Below are positions 54,165 through 63,466 of a DNA stretch of 64,000 bases, piece by piece (the first letter of the stretch is position 1; every line of letters begins with the position of its first letter). This DNA is from Epithemia pelagica. Its lineage: Eukaryota > Bacillariophyta > Bacillariophyceae > Surirellales > Surirellaceae. The translations under genes were made by a program, and so were the position numbers. The stretch lies in assembly GCA_946965045.2 (NCBI GenBank), contig OX337239.1:1798001-1862000 (forward strand), in the 5' to 3' direction. Under the pieces are notes generated by a model. That model did not search any database. It had not been told where the DNA came from and saw nothing but the letters and a program-made list of their open reading frames with translations.

Positions 54165-54779
54165 CTACGTCGACCGGGCCACATCCGAAAGGGGTCCATA
54201 ATCCCACAAGAGTTCTTCACCCTCGGCAATATCCCGAATGGCAAAAAAGATTGGAAAGTCCAATAGTTGACCGTTGGCACGGATCCGATCAAAGGCCTTG
54301 ACATTGCATTGGACCGAACCCTCCGTGGCATGATTCATGAATCGACACCAGGAGCTGACATCAGCATCTTCGGTATCGACAAAGGCCCCATCCTTCATTT
54401 CAAACACAAAGTTTCCAGTAATCCCCTGTCCCCGTTCCAATCGACTTTGTTCCCAGTCTTGATCGTCCACGTCCTTGGTTCGTTTGCCCCAATAGCGGGC
54501 CTGTACTTGATGCCGTGTCATGCGTTCTCCCGAATATTCTCCAATGTACTCACCAACCGGAATGGCGGTCATGGCAAAGGCACCCAATCCCTTTTCGGGG
54601 GAGGCCACCTTGATGCAAATGCCAGCCTCAACTGCCGATTGATGAGCCAAACAGGTCGACGACAGCGTAGGACGGATCCCTGTCAGTGCCGCAGCCGTGT
54701 TCAGGAGAAGGAACCCGATGAGGCATTGGGTTGTAATTGTTAGCCAAACCATTCGTCTCTGGATGTAGCAGCGTTCCAT
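54165..54779 (-). CDS. SET-domain protein with N-terminal signal sequence
   Basis: The protein is 204 aa. A hydrophobic N-terminal segment (about 10-31, ending NTAAA) is a signal peptide or anchor; an ATG at residue 10 could also serve. The rest is a compact SET fold: KGLGAFA (63-69), VGEYIGEY (75-82), FVDTEDADVSSWCRFMNHA with the RFxNHx core (146-151), and AEGEELLWDYG (185-195), equivalent to the ELxFDYG catalytic motif. There are no pre-SET or post-SET cysteines. SET proteins methylate protein lysines, and a targeted one may act on an organellar protein, as Rubisco methyltransferases do; that is inference. It is small for the family but seems complete. Confidence 0.85.
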   Translation of the reverse strand: MERCYIQRRMVWLTITTQCLIGFLLLNTAAALTGIRPTLSSTCLAHQSAVEAGICIKVASPEKGLGAFAMTAIPVGEYIGEYSGERMTRHQVQARYWGKRTKDVDDQDWEQSRLERGQGITGNFVFEMKDGAFVDTEDADVSSWCRFMNHATEGSVQCNVKAFDRIRANGQLLDFPIFFAIRDIAEGEELLWDYGPLSDVARST

Positions 54780-55538
54780 GGTTCCTCTTTGTGTGCCCAG
54801 GATAGAATGTCAACACCAGCGCTCCATTCTCCCTATTTTGCTTCCCCAACCACACAGACACACGTGGTGTTCCCTGCAGTCGTCAAGTAGTCTCACACAT
54901 CATTATTATTTGGCGCATGCTTTTTGTTGGTGGATCGATCAGTGACGTGTTGATTATTGAGTTTCGACACACAACAGAGCAACGTATCTACACAGAAAAC
55001 AAGACGACAAGGATGAGGACGGTCTGTCAATGCCTGCGTCGAGGAGAACAGAGAACACCTGCTGGTACGAAAAAGACAACAAAAAACATGGCGATCGATC
55101 CATCTCATTTGGACGCCTGTACATCGATCGTTTTCTTCTCTCATGGGGACCATGGACCGACCGTCATGGAGCCGATGGACACAAGACAAAAACGTGGCGA
55201 AGTTTTCGTTTTCACATTTGGGGGAGAATGGAGGGAAGTATGGCCCCCAGGGGTGGAAGTTGTGTCATCTCTCTCTTTCTGTTTGTTAGAAGCATAAAAA
55301 AAATAGAACAGTGCAATCACCGAAGTCTCACTCTCCGTGCTCTTGCAGGAAGCGCCATTCTGAAGAGAAGACATCCTCTTGGATAAGTTTCAATACGCCT
55401 CTTGGAGTGCTGCACAAAAGGATCATTTCCACTTGGTTCTTGGTCGCTTTCCGTGTGACATAGAACTCGGCGACTGATCACGAAGAATATTTGTGGTTCC
55501 TCCGAGAGAAAACCTCTTTTGTCCTTTCTTGTGGTCCC
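54780..55538. promoter_or_regulatory. Divergent intergenic region
   Basis: 759 bp between the starts of the SET protein (-) and zinc-cluster protein (+). Expected to hold both promoters; no element called. Confidence 0.4.
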
Positions 55539-57437
55539 ATGAGTCCAACAACAACCAACCCACTGACGGATACTCCCTTGAGGAATGATGGAGGCTGTAT
55601 CAGAATGACCGAACTTTGGTTCCCTCCTCGTTCGCGTTTCTCTCGATACTCGACAAACATTATGGCGCTCCCTCAACAGGCTGCCAGCCATTGCCACACA
55701 ACACAAAAGGCCACTGTCCACGTTCCAGAGAGCAATAATAAGAACTTGCAGTATCATATCTTACCGACGGACTTGTATGGGAGTTGCGATCGGGAAACGG
55801 AATCGGCGTTGATTCGTGATCTCAAGACCAGTGTGTGGGAGCAGCATGGCTTTGAATTGAGTACACAAGAACGAACGGGTCAGACGGCCCGCCGTTGTTT
55901 GACCTTGCGGTTACGGATGCGCTGTGCCAATCATACCAAAAGGCGAGGTTGCTGTCCCTTTCGTTTCACCGTGCTTTGGAATGTCAAGGAAGAGTTTTGG
56001 TACTTTTGTCCGCCCGTCACCACGGAAGAGCACCTTCGATTCTTCTGTCATGCACCTACATGTTTGCCCTACTGGATCAGTGGTAGTACAACCACAGTTG
56101 CAACCGCTCCATCAAATTCTTTGTTGTGCTCACCTCCTCGAACGATGTCGCTTCCATTGTGTGGCATAACAACAAAGGCAAGGGAGTCCACAACCAAGAA
56201 TGCAGATACGATCCACGAGAAAGTACACGCGGAAAAAGTCTCCACAAAGAATGAACGATTGAGTTTGAAACGCAAGAGTTTAGTGGAATTATTACGAGAG
56301 CGGGATCCCACTGCTACCTCTTCCTCGAGGAGTGATCCATCGGCCAAGGCAACAACAGTCATTGATAGCAGTGCCATGGATGCGGCAACCTTGACCCTCA
56401 TGACAGCTGCAACACAGCAACGTTACTTTGGAATGACGACCCCCGTCTTGTGGACTCGAGGAAACACGCAGCCACCGAGTCATTTCATATCTTCACCTCG
56501 ACCAACTCTGTCGCAGAAGAAGCAGCAACAACAACAGAATGTGCTTTCGGTACAAACGTCGCCCCAACTTGCGAGAACAAGTACACACAATGCCCCTCAA
56601 TCAATGATTGCTTCCATGTACCCTCGGACAAAAGCAAACTCGTTCCCTTCTACCTTGGATGAGAGTCTCATTGCTTTGAAGTCCAGTAGTACTGCCGCGC
56701 CTCCTTCAACGACCCACGTTCAACTAACAAGTCCTACTTGGGTCGGGACAAATTCATGCTCAATGCCCAAAGTATCAACACTTGCTGCGAAAACAAGAAA
56801 TGATTCTCAATCCAAAGTATCTCGTGGTGAGGACCAGTCCTCGCGGCTTGCCTGTCACGATACCGTGTCCCTTCCTTGGCAGAAGGAGAACAGCGCAATC
56901 GTGCATGGTGTGGGAAATGGTTTGGATGAGGGAGATCGAACAAACGATTCCACTGACCGGGCAGTATCGTGGGCCTCAACGCCCGTAGAGCACAGCGATA
57001 ACCCATTGGTTTCTTTGGAAGAAGCCGCCGAAGCAGTGCTCTTCTCTTTGGGATCAGGAGACGAGAGAACGGATCAGGAAGACGTCCAGAATGAGAAGGA
57101 CGATCATCTTCAAGAGAATGTTTTGTCCCCCGCATCTTCGTGGCTCAACTTGGTGTTTGCTGGATCTGGCCCGTCCGACGAAGATTCTGGACCATCATGT
57201 GGCGGCAGTGTAGATGCCTCTGTGTCATCGCTCGAACAAATGATTTCCACGACAGGCACTTCCACCATTGTGGGGCCTCCGACTGCCTCTGCCGCCTTTG
57301 CTTCCCAGTCCGGCTCTGCGACACTGCCACTCTCTCCAAGTACGGTAGCGATTACACCAATTGCTCCTTTGGCCTTGGATTTGTCGGAAACGGAGTGGGA
57401 TTGGAATATCCCATCGTACAGTGCACCCTCTGCCTAG
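55539..57437 (+). CDS. Zinc-cluster (FAR1/WRKY-GCM1-like) candidate DNA-binding protein with disordered tail
   Basis: The protein is 632 aa from the first ATG of the frame (55539); ATGs at residues 23 and 42 are also possible starts. Residues ~75-175 look folded: helix ESALIRDLKTSVWEQHGFEL, then LTLRLRMRCANHTKRRGCCPFRFTVLWNVKEEFWYF and ending HLRFFCH. The order Cys - x8 - Cys(Cys)PF - x - F ... W ... H - Cys-His is that of the WRKY-GCM1/FAR1 zinc fold found in transposase-derived transcription factors, but the ligands are not certain. The other ~450 residues are Ser/Thr/Gln-rich with no domain. A transcription factor is a reasonable inference; no transposase catalytic domain is present. Confidence 0.65.
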   Translation: MSPTTTNPLTDTPLRNDGGCIRMTELWFPPRSRFSRYSTNIMALPQQAASHCHTTQKATVHVPESNNKNLQYHILPTDLYGSCDRETESALIRDLKTSVWEQHGFELSTQERTGQTARRCLTLRLRMRCANHTKRRGCCPFRFTVLWNVKEEFWYFCPPVTTEEHLRFFCHAPTCLPYWISGSTTTVATAPSNSLLCSPPRTMSLPLCGITTKARESTTKNADTIHEKVHAEKVSTKNERLSLKRKSLVELLRERDPTATSSSRSDPSAKATTVIDSSAMDAATLTLMTAATQQRYFGMTTPVLWTRGNTQPPSHFISSPRPTLSQKKQQQQQNVLSVQTSPQLARTSTHNAPQSMIASMYPRTKANSFPSTLDESLIALKSSSTAAPPSTTHVQLTSPTWVGTNSCSMPKVSTLAAKTRNDSQSKVSRGEDQSSRLACHDTVSLPWQKENSAIVHGVGNGLDEGDRTNDSTDRAVSWASTPVEHSDNPLVSLEEAAEAVLFSLGSGDERTDQEDVQNEKDDHLQENVLSPASSWLNLVFAGSGPSDEDSGPSCGGSVDASVSSLEQMISTTGTSTIVGPPTASAAFASQSGSATLPLSPSTVAITPIAPLALDLSETEWDWNIPSYSAPSA

Positions 57438-57805
57438 TTTTGAGTCGTTGTGTCGGCCCGTACGTCCAAGAGAATTGGTTCGGTTTGAAATGTCTGCACC
57501 CACAAAAGCCACTGAAGTCCCCGGTATAGTTTGATTTACATCGCGAACATAACATATCAACAACAAGGAAACAGAAACAAACTCTACAAGATTCTCGAGC
57601 GAGCAGACACAGATTTTGAAATTGTGAGCAATCGCACATCCCACGGCTGGGGGAGATCGTGTAGCCCGGCCCGCGGATCGCTCGCGCGCAGGACCGGTGA
57701 GGCAATAATCCGATAGCGGTGGTACTGGTGTGCGGGGGACTCAAAAATTGAGTCCAACTGTTTTTGTTTGCACAATTTCACATTCACATGAATACACCAT
57801 GAACC
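57438..57805. other. Intergenic region with a hairpin
   Basis: 368 bp between plus-strand genes, containing a perfect hairpin (57737-57755). Confidence 0.5.
57737..57755. repeat. Perfect hairpin, 8-bp stem, 3-nt loop
   Basis: GGACTCAA-AAA-TTGAGTCC lies about 50 bp upstream of the next start codon, so it could form in that gene's 5' leader. No role is established. Confidence 0.6.
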
Positions 57806-58825
57806 ATGATGCAGAGACCGCAGCTCTTTCGCATTCTTCTTGCCTACTTCCTTGGATGGAATTCTTTCTATCTTTTCCAGAAGATTGGATTTATTACGGA
57901 TGAGCACATGTACGCAAGAAGCTTGAGATATCATCCAAGAGGCTTGGGAGAGGATGAGAGTAAGCACGAAACCAATGTGACAGCCATCTCTTTGCCCCGT
58001 TCACCAAACGATACTACCATCTACGGCCATCTTCACTACGCCAAGACAGCGGGTAGCACAATCAACGGCATACTCGCAGCGAAGTACGAGCGCGTTTGTG
58101 GGCACAAGGGCTACAGCTACGATGCCTATCAATACAACGAACGCGTCAAGGCTCAACTTGACCAACTCCACCATTTGAACAAAACCTTGCATCTCAATGA
58201 CGTGGGTGGAAATGACGTTATACGCATGTCCTTCAAAACGTTTGGTCGAGGACGTGTACCGTTGAAGGTTATGGATGAGATTGGCTACGAGAATTGTGAC
58301 TATATTAGCACGGAAACGTCTTGGAAATTTTGGCAGAAACGATTTAAGAATACCTGGAATTTCGAACTTCACGTACCATGTCGGGATCCTGTACACCATC
58401 TGTTGTCTCAATGTAATCATAGACAGTATACCTTCAATTGCCAGACCACGAATGTCATGCAAGAAATCGAACAATGCCTAATGCATACAAACAGGTTTGA
58501 CCCAGATTTGGTAGCTGACGAACAGCCAATACACCACAACCATTCGCTGAAATGCTTCAATCCGGTCCCCGTGGAGCCCTATCTCGCCTACATGGGAGAA
58601 CGGCTGCACGCAAAGCGTACTCCGGCCAACTATGTCCATCGTAGCACCAACCGACCTCACAACAAGAGCAACGAGTGTCTGTTGTTCCCGGAGAATCAAA
58701 ACATGACCACACAAGTTCGTGAGCATATGACATTGTTCTTTCCATACTACCGTTGGTGTGCGGGATGCATGAAAGATCCCCAGAGGAATCTATTGTACCA
58801 CTATGACTTTGAGACTGTAGGATAA
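57806..58825 (+). CDS. Sulfotransferase-like type II membrane protein
   Basis: The protein is 339 aa. A short N-tail and hydrophobic segment (FRILLAYFLGWNSFYLF, 8-24) suggest a Golgi signal anchor. The lumenal part has HLHYAKTAGSTINGIL (75-90), which fits the 5'-phosphosulfate loop of membrane sulfotransferases (K-T/S-G-S-T/S), and ELHVPCRDPVHHLLSQCNH (187-205), which fits the 3'-phosphate site (R-D-P-x-x...S). It has several Cys and N-glycosylation sequons (NVT, NDT, NKT, NHS, NKS, NMT). Acceptor unknown. It is unlike the 21791 protein outside these motifs, so not a recent duplicate. Confidence 0.78.
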   Translation: MMQRPQLFRILLAYFLGWNSFYLFQKIGFITDEHMYARSLRYHPRGLGEDESKHETNVTAISLPRSPNDTTIYGHLHYAKTAGSTINGILAAKYERVCGHKGYSYDAYQYNERVKAQLDQLHHLNKTLHLNDVGGNDVIRMSFKTFGRGRVPLKVMDEIGYENCDYISTETSWKFWQKRFKNTWNFELHVPCRDPVHHLLSQCNHRQYTFNCQTTNVMQEIEQCLMHTNRFDPDLVADEQPIHHNHSLKCFNPVPVEPYLAYMGERLHAKRTPANYVHRSTNRPHNKSNECLLFPENQNMTTQVREHMTLFFPYYRWCAGCMKDPQRNLLYHYDFETVG

Positions 58826-59156
58826 TGATAGTTAGTCTTACTCCTACTCCCTACTAGGAGTACTCCTACAAATGACGATATTTGGAGAGACACAGCAGTT
58901 CACATTCCACATAGATAACATAGCTTCTGATTTGGTCGCATATAGGTCGCTTAATTGTTTGCATCACCAAACCCGAGCGAATAAAGATATCCACGTCTGG
59001 ATCTAAAATTTGACCGATCCATGGCCGCATTACGAATCTATTCGACGTGAGTGTCAGTGAGGACTGCGGAGTGATGACAAAGAAGCCAAGCGATCTGGAC
59101 TCACAAAACAACGAAACCACAATCCAAAAGATTATTGCTTTCATTGATATCAAACC
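58826..59156. other. Short intergenic region
   Basis: 331 bp. It starts with a TACTCCTACTCC...GGAGTACTCC inverted word pair (about 58840-58868), near the stop codon and similar to words in the 43-46 kb island. Confidence 0.5.
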
Positions 59157-60725
59157 ATGACGTCCTCCTCCTCCTCCTCCTCAGAAGATATTGGCTCCTT
59201 GTGTTGGTTGGACGATACGCATGTTGATCCTCAATGGATGGATCAACATGTGGATCCAACTTCACTGGACACGGAACTGCGCGGTCACAAATGGCGTTGC
59301 ATCTCCTGCGTCGCACAAGATATCAGCAATCCACTTCGACGAGGGGAACGAGTACGAGAGGGAGCCACATTGCGACTGACCGTTCACTATCAACAACAAC
59401 AAGAAACCAACTACAAGCCAACAAACAAACAAAGTGAATCCGCCAACACGCGGACCATGACCATGATTGTCAAACAAGCCGCCACTCCACAAGGACGAGA
59501 ACTATCACAAAAATTGGGTTTGGCCCGTGAAGCGCTTTTTTATCAACATTTGGCCCCACTCATTCAACAACACTTTTACCAAGACAAATCGGCGGCCACT
59601 GCGAACAAGGCCATTGATGAGCCCATCCTACCACATGTCTATTATGCTCATGGAAATTATCCAACCAATGGAAGCAAATTTTTGGTAATGCAAGATTTGC
59701 CTCCCGCCAAGTATATCGATTCGGGTGTCCTGTTTGGACCTGGTAATCCACACAATTGGGATCATCCAGCCTCCAGGCTCGACGAACTGGTGCAAAAAGC
59801 TGGTGGTCCTTTGCCCCACGAAGTAGCCCATGATACCTTTCAAGTACTGGCACGCATCCATGCCCTGTATTGGCAACGCATGGAATGGGTTGAATCGGCC
59901 ACGTATTTGCGAGGGCATGATTGGGTCTTTCACACTCCTGCTTCCACCGACAACACGAGTGACGACAAACGACAAGATCATGACGAGGCTTTTGTAGGAG
60001 CACCCGCCAGTTGGATCGCCTCGCAACAATATATTCGCGATTCGTGGCAATCCCATTTGAAACGAGAACAAGAATTGTCGTCGTCGTCGTCATCGACTGA
60101 CGCAAAGAAGGATGATGATTCTCCAAACAGGATTCAATGGGATCCTCTTGTCCGTGCGGCCGTAGAAAAGGCTGTGGCGGGGATTTCCTGGACAGCTCAT
60201 GCTCAACGCCTTCATCAACAAGGGCCGTGGACCTTGGTTCATGGTGATTTTTGGCCTGGCAATGTCTTGTGGAAATTGCCGACCTCGTCCACTCAGGAAC
60301 CAACACAACGTAATGGATTGCGATTGGTGGATTTTGAAATGGTGGGTCTCGGATCCGGACCACAAGAAATTGGACAATACGTGATTAGTCACATGAGTCG
60401 TAATGTACGAAAAGAACACGAACATGCCCTCCTCCAGCAGTATTACGATACCTTGAAGACTACGTACCATGAGCACCGTCCTTTTTCCCGACCACAAGAA
60501 GCAAACGACAACAATAAGAATACTACCGCTGACCGGATGTTGTCGTGGGAAGAGTGTTGGCGAGAATACACGGTTGGTGGTGTGGAACGATGGATGTGGT
60601 TCTTGATTTATTTTTGTGCCATGCCCGCATCTACATCCTGGGCCCAATTCTTTCACAATCAAATTGCCGACTTTATGCATGATCATGACTTGACGGCGGA
60701 CGATATCACTCAACCACGACCCTAA
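59157..60725 (+). CDS. EcKL / aminoglycoside-phosphotransferase-like small-molecule kinase
   Basis: The protein is 522 aa. Early part: WLDDTHVDPQWMDQH, then a lobe with MIVKQAATPQGRELSQKLGLAREALFYQHL (Lys and Glu of the ATP site). Middle: FLVMQDLPPAKY, a hinge-like block. Catalytic loop LVHGDFWPGNVLW (HGD at 362-364, Asn at about 369), followed by the metal-binding LVDFEMVGLGSG with D392. C-terminal helices RWMWFLIYFCAMP. This is the choline/aminoglycoside/ecdysteroid kinase-like (EcKL, PF02958-type) fold, which phosphorylates hydroxyls of small molecules. All catalytic residues are present. Substrate unknown. Low-complexity Ser/Asp inserts separate the lobes. Confidence 0.85.
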   Translation: MTSSSSSSSEDIGSLCWLDDTHVDPQWMDQHVDPTSLDTELRGHKWRCISCVAQDISNPLRRGERVREGATLRLTVHYQQQQETNYKPTNKQSESANTRTMTMIVKQAATPQGRELSQKLGLAREALFYQHLAPLIQQHFYQDKSAATANKAIDEPILPHVYYAHGNYPTNGSKFLVMQDLPPAKYIDSGVLFGPGNPHNWDHPASRLDELVQKAGGPLPHEVAHDTFQVLARIHALYWQRMEWVESATYLRGHDWVFHTPASTDNTSDDKRQDHDEAFVGAPASWIASQQYIRDSWQSHLKREQELSSSSSSTDAKKDDDSPNRIQWDPLVRAAVEKAVAGISWTAHAQRLHQQGPWTLVHGDFWPGNVLWKLPTSSTQEPTQRNGLRLVDFEMVGLGSGPQEIGQYVISHMSRNVRKEHEHALLQQYYDTLKTTYHEHRPFSRPQEANDNNKNTTADRMLSWEECWREYTVGGVERWMWFLIYFCAMPASTSWAQFFHNQIADFMHDHDLTADDITQPRP

Positions 60726-60970
60726 CTAAAACACGGTAAACAGAGACTATGTAGATTACGTTACATCGACTTGCTTCGTTCCCTAATGTCACTCGCAGAT
60801 GAGAGCAATGGTAAGGAGAGACAAATGAAACATTTCTTTCTCTAGGAGATGCTCATAGCGAAAGGTAGTCCACATAGCAGCAATAGTTCCGAGTGACGTC
60901 ATATGTGTTGTGGTTGGATCTTCTCATCGACAATGGCGTTAGTGACAATTTCAGCGGTAGTTCCAGCATC

Positions 60971-63466
60971 ATGAAGTCCCAGCAGCTCTTACTACTTTCC
61001 TCTGTACCGGTTCTGCTGGTCATCCATGTTGTATCACAGCTGGGACTGGCTCAAGCTTGGATTTCTCCTCCAATCTGTTCTTCATCTTCTTTTCTGGGAC
61101 ACTGGCGTAGTTGTGTGCCAAATACAGTCCCTCTCTCATCGCACTGGTTCGAAAGACAGCGACGGCACCAAAAGAAGTGTTCCACGGCATACGGCTCGAC
61201 TTTTCAAGCATTGACAAGACGAACTATAGATTCACGTCTTCTTGGCGTCGTCTTTGCAAGCACCAGCGACAACGGAAACGAAGATGAAGACAAACCAAAA
61301 AGGAAAAAGAACCAAAGTGCCATTCAAGTGGATTATGAATACGTTCCTGGTGAGGATGCTAATGTTCGCAATACTTTGTCATTGGATGAAAACTTGAACT
61401 TCAAAGGCTTGTCTTCCTCGTATCCGGCCGATACACCGCCCGGATTGCGAGGTGAGGCTGTTCGATCGGCGTTGCGGTCCGGCAATTGCATTGGATGGGC
61501 GACCACAGACAATGAGGGGGAAACCGACAATACATTTTTTGGAGGAGTCGTAGAATTACGGGGACCCGGCTGTGTGGACTTTTTGAACAATCAACTTTCG
61601 CAAACGTTTGAAGAAGCAACGTCGGCGGACTCGTCGGTTGGATGCTTCCAAGAAGCCGCCTTGTTAACGTCCAAAGGACGCATGATTGATCAATTGGGTG
61701 TAGTCATTGTCCCGCCTCAAGAAGAAAAACAGCAACAGGCCTTTTTGTTCACTTCTCCGGGTGGTCATGCCCCAGGTTTGTTGACCGAACGATTGGATCG
61801 ATATATTTTCCCCATGGATCGTGTGGCGGTACAAACACCATCGACACAGTTTCACTTTTCCTTGGCCTCTTACGACACCAGTCATGTACAAGCTATTTTT
61901 GATCGAGAGGTTGTGCCGCGCCTTTCGACCATCAAGAATCAGCATAACAACATTCAACTACCATCGTCAAACCAATGCCTTGTCCTCCATCTTGACAAGA
62001 ACAACAACATTGACTTGAGCGATACCTCTTCTTCGTGCTTGTTGTTGATACTGCCAACGGCATCATTACCAGAATGCGCGACGGTGGGATATACCTTTGT
62101 TTTCGTGTCCACAAACGATAAAGATGCTTCCATTACACGACTGGGTCAATCGCTTTGGTCCTACTTGATATCGGAACAATGTCCCAATGGGCCTGTGGCA
62201 TTGGGACCTTTAGAATGGGAAAGTTTGCGCATTGAAGCGGGTCAACCACGATATGGATGGGAATATACTGGCCATGTTAATACGAAACAACAAGCACCGA
62301 AAACCCTTGCACAAAAACGTTTCGAAAAAGAAACATCAGCGGTTGAAGCAGCAGATTCCCTTGCGTCATCGACCCTGACCAATACTCCTGCCATCGCCAC
62401 GCCGGCTTCTCCATTGGAATTGTATCAATCCTCTCTAGTGTCATTGGACAAAGGTTGTTATATGGGCCAAGAGGGCGTTGCTTCTATTCTCAAAAATCCC
62501 AAAGGACCCCCACGTACTTTGTACCAAGTCGTTTTTGACGATGACGTCAATGTCTACGACTATCAAACACGATCGGACAAGCAAGCACCGTCCTCCTTTT
62601 TGGAAAATCAAACCCACTTGCCCCAACCGGGGGATACACTCTGTGTCTTGGGATCCAGTGAAAGCATTGTGGTCGGTACCGTAACGTCCGTGGCAGAACC
62701 AGGATCGACGGGGGATTTTCGTCAAATTTTGGGTTTGGCCTTGATTAAACGTGCTCCCGCCATTTTGTCACAAATGCAAGCCCTGGATTTGAGCCTTCCC
62801 GATCCCAGCGACGAAATGATGGCCTTGGGTGAAGGAATCTTGTTACCTCCCCCCAAAGATCCCTTGCATGGTCTCGAAGTGATTGTCCGCGGGAGTTTTG
62901 CTGTGGGCAAATTACAATCCATTCCTTCTCGACGGGGATGGAACGAAAAGAGTAACATGTTTGTATTGACGGATCAGGAACGAGCTGCGGCCGAGGCAGC
63001 AGATACATATGGGGAAGAGGCTTATCCCGGAGAATCGACGGTAGATGTGACGCGTGTACCATTGTCCACTACACTGGACTCGTTCCGAACTCGTGGTACC
63101 AATCCTATTCCAACAAGCACATTGGACGAGTCGATTAATGAGGGAGAACAAGATCCTTGGGATACCTATGTTCAAGACGGCAAGGACGAAGCGGGCAAAT
63201 CCACCATGCATGAAATCCCAGCATTGGTTGAACCAGAATCATTATTGCAAAATGACCAAGAAGAGGACGAAAACACGGAAGCGGAACAAGAAGAAGACGA
63301 AGCGTTGGCTGAAGAGCTGAAACGTGCCGAAGAAGAAGCCAAGGCTGCTGCAGCGGAAGCTCAACGCAAAGCCGACAAAATGGCTATGTTGAAAAAACGT
63401 GCGGAACAAGCATTGGCGGCGCGAAAAAAGAAAAAGGAGGAGCAAAACCAACAAGAGAAGGACTAG
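60971..63466 (+). CDS. Plastid-type YgfZ/IBA57 (GcvT-fold) protein with coiled-coil tail
   Basis: The protein is 831 aa from the ATG at 60971; the ATG at 60893 would put 26 residues before the signal peptide. Residues 1-29 are a signal peptide ending AQA followed by Trp30, accepted at diatom plastid junctions. The GcvT/YgfZ fold starts near VVELRGPGCVDFLNNQLSQ and includes LLTSKGRMIDQLGVV, LGPLEWESLRIEAGQPRYGWEYT and the YgfZ/IBA57 signature KGCYMGQE (494-501, key Cys 496). Family members act with folate in [4Fe-4S] cluster assembly. Unlike the ~330-residue bacterial protein, it has low-complexity inserts and a ~60-residue acidic/basic helix at the C-terminus (EELKRAEEEAKAAAAEAQRK...). A role in plastid Fe-S maturation is inference. 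Confidence 0.88.
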   Translation: MKSQQLLLLSSVPVLLVIHVVSQLGLAQAWISPPICSSSSFLGHWRSCVPNTVPLSSHWFERQRRHQKKCSTAYGSTFQALTRRTIDSRLLGVVFASTSDNGNEDEDKPKRKKNQSAIQVDYEYVPGEDANVRNTLSLDENLNFKGLSSSYPADTPPGLRGEAVRSALRSGNCIGWATTDNEGETDNTFFGGVVELRGPGCVDFLNNQLSQTFEEATSADSSVGCFQEAALLTSKGRMIDQLGVVIVPPQEEKQQQAFLFTSPGGHAPGLLTERLDRYIFPMDRVAVQTPSTQFHFSLASYDTSHVQAIFDREVVPRLSTIKNQHNNIQLPSSNQCLVLHLDKNNNIDLSDTSSSCLLLILPTASLPECATVGYTFVFVSTNDKDASITRLGQSLWSYLISEQCPNGPVALGPLEWESLRIEAGQPRYGWEYTGHVNTKQQAPKTLAQKRFEKETSAVEAADSLASSTLTNTPAIATPASPLELYQSSLVSLDKGCYMGQEGVASILKNPKGPPRTLYQVVFDDDVNVYDYQTRSDKQAPSSFLENQTHLPQPGDTLCVLGSSESIVVGTVTSVAEPGSTGDFRQILGLALIKRAPAILSQMQALDLSLPDPSDEMMALGEGILLPPPKDPLHGLEVIVRGSFAVGKLQSIPSRRGWNEKSNMFVLTDQERAAAEAADTYGEEAYPGESTVDVTRVPLSTTLDSFRTRGTNPIPTSTLDESINEGEQDPWDTYVQDGKDEAGKSTMHEIPALVEPESLLQNDQEEDENTEAEQEEDEALAEELKRAEEEAKAAAAEAQRKADKMAMLKKRAEQALAARKKKKEEQNQQEKD

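Noticed and set aside
57600..57720. Possible tRNA or structured RNA in a GC-rich patch
   Set aside because: No A-box/B-box pair or cloverleaf could be laid out; only the nearby 8-bp hairpin is certain.
59560..60363. 267-codon minus-strand frame antisense to the kinase-like gene
   Set aside because: The sense strand has an unmistakable kinase catalytic loop; the antisense frame is a shadow.
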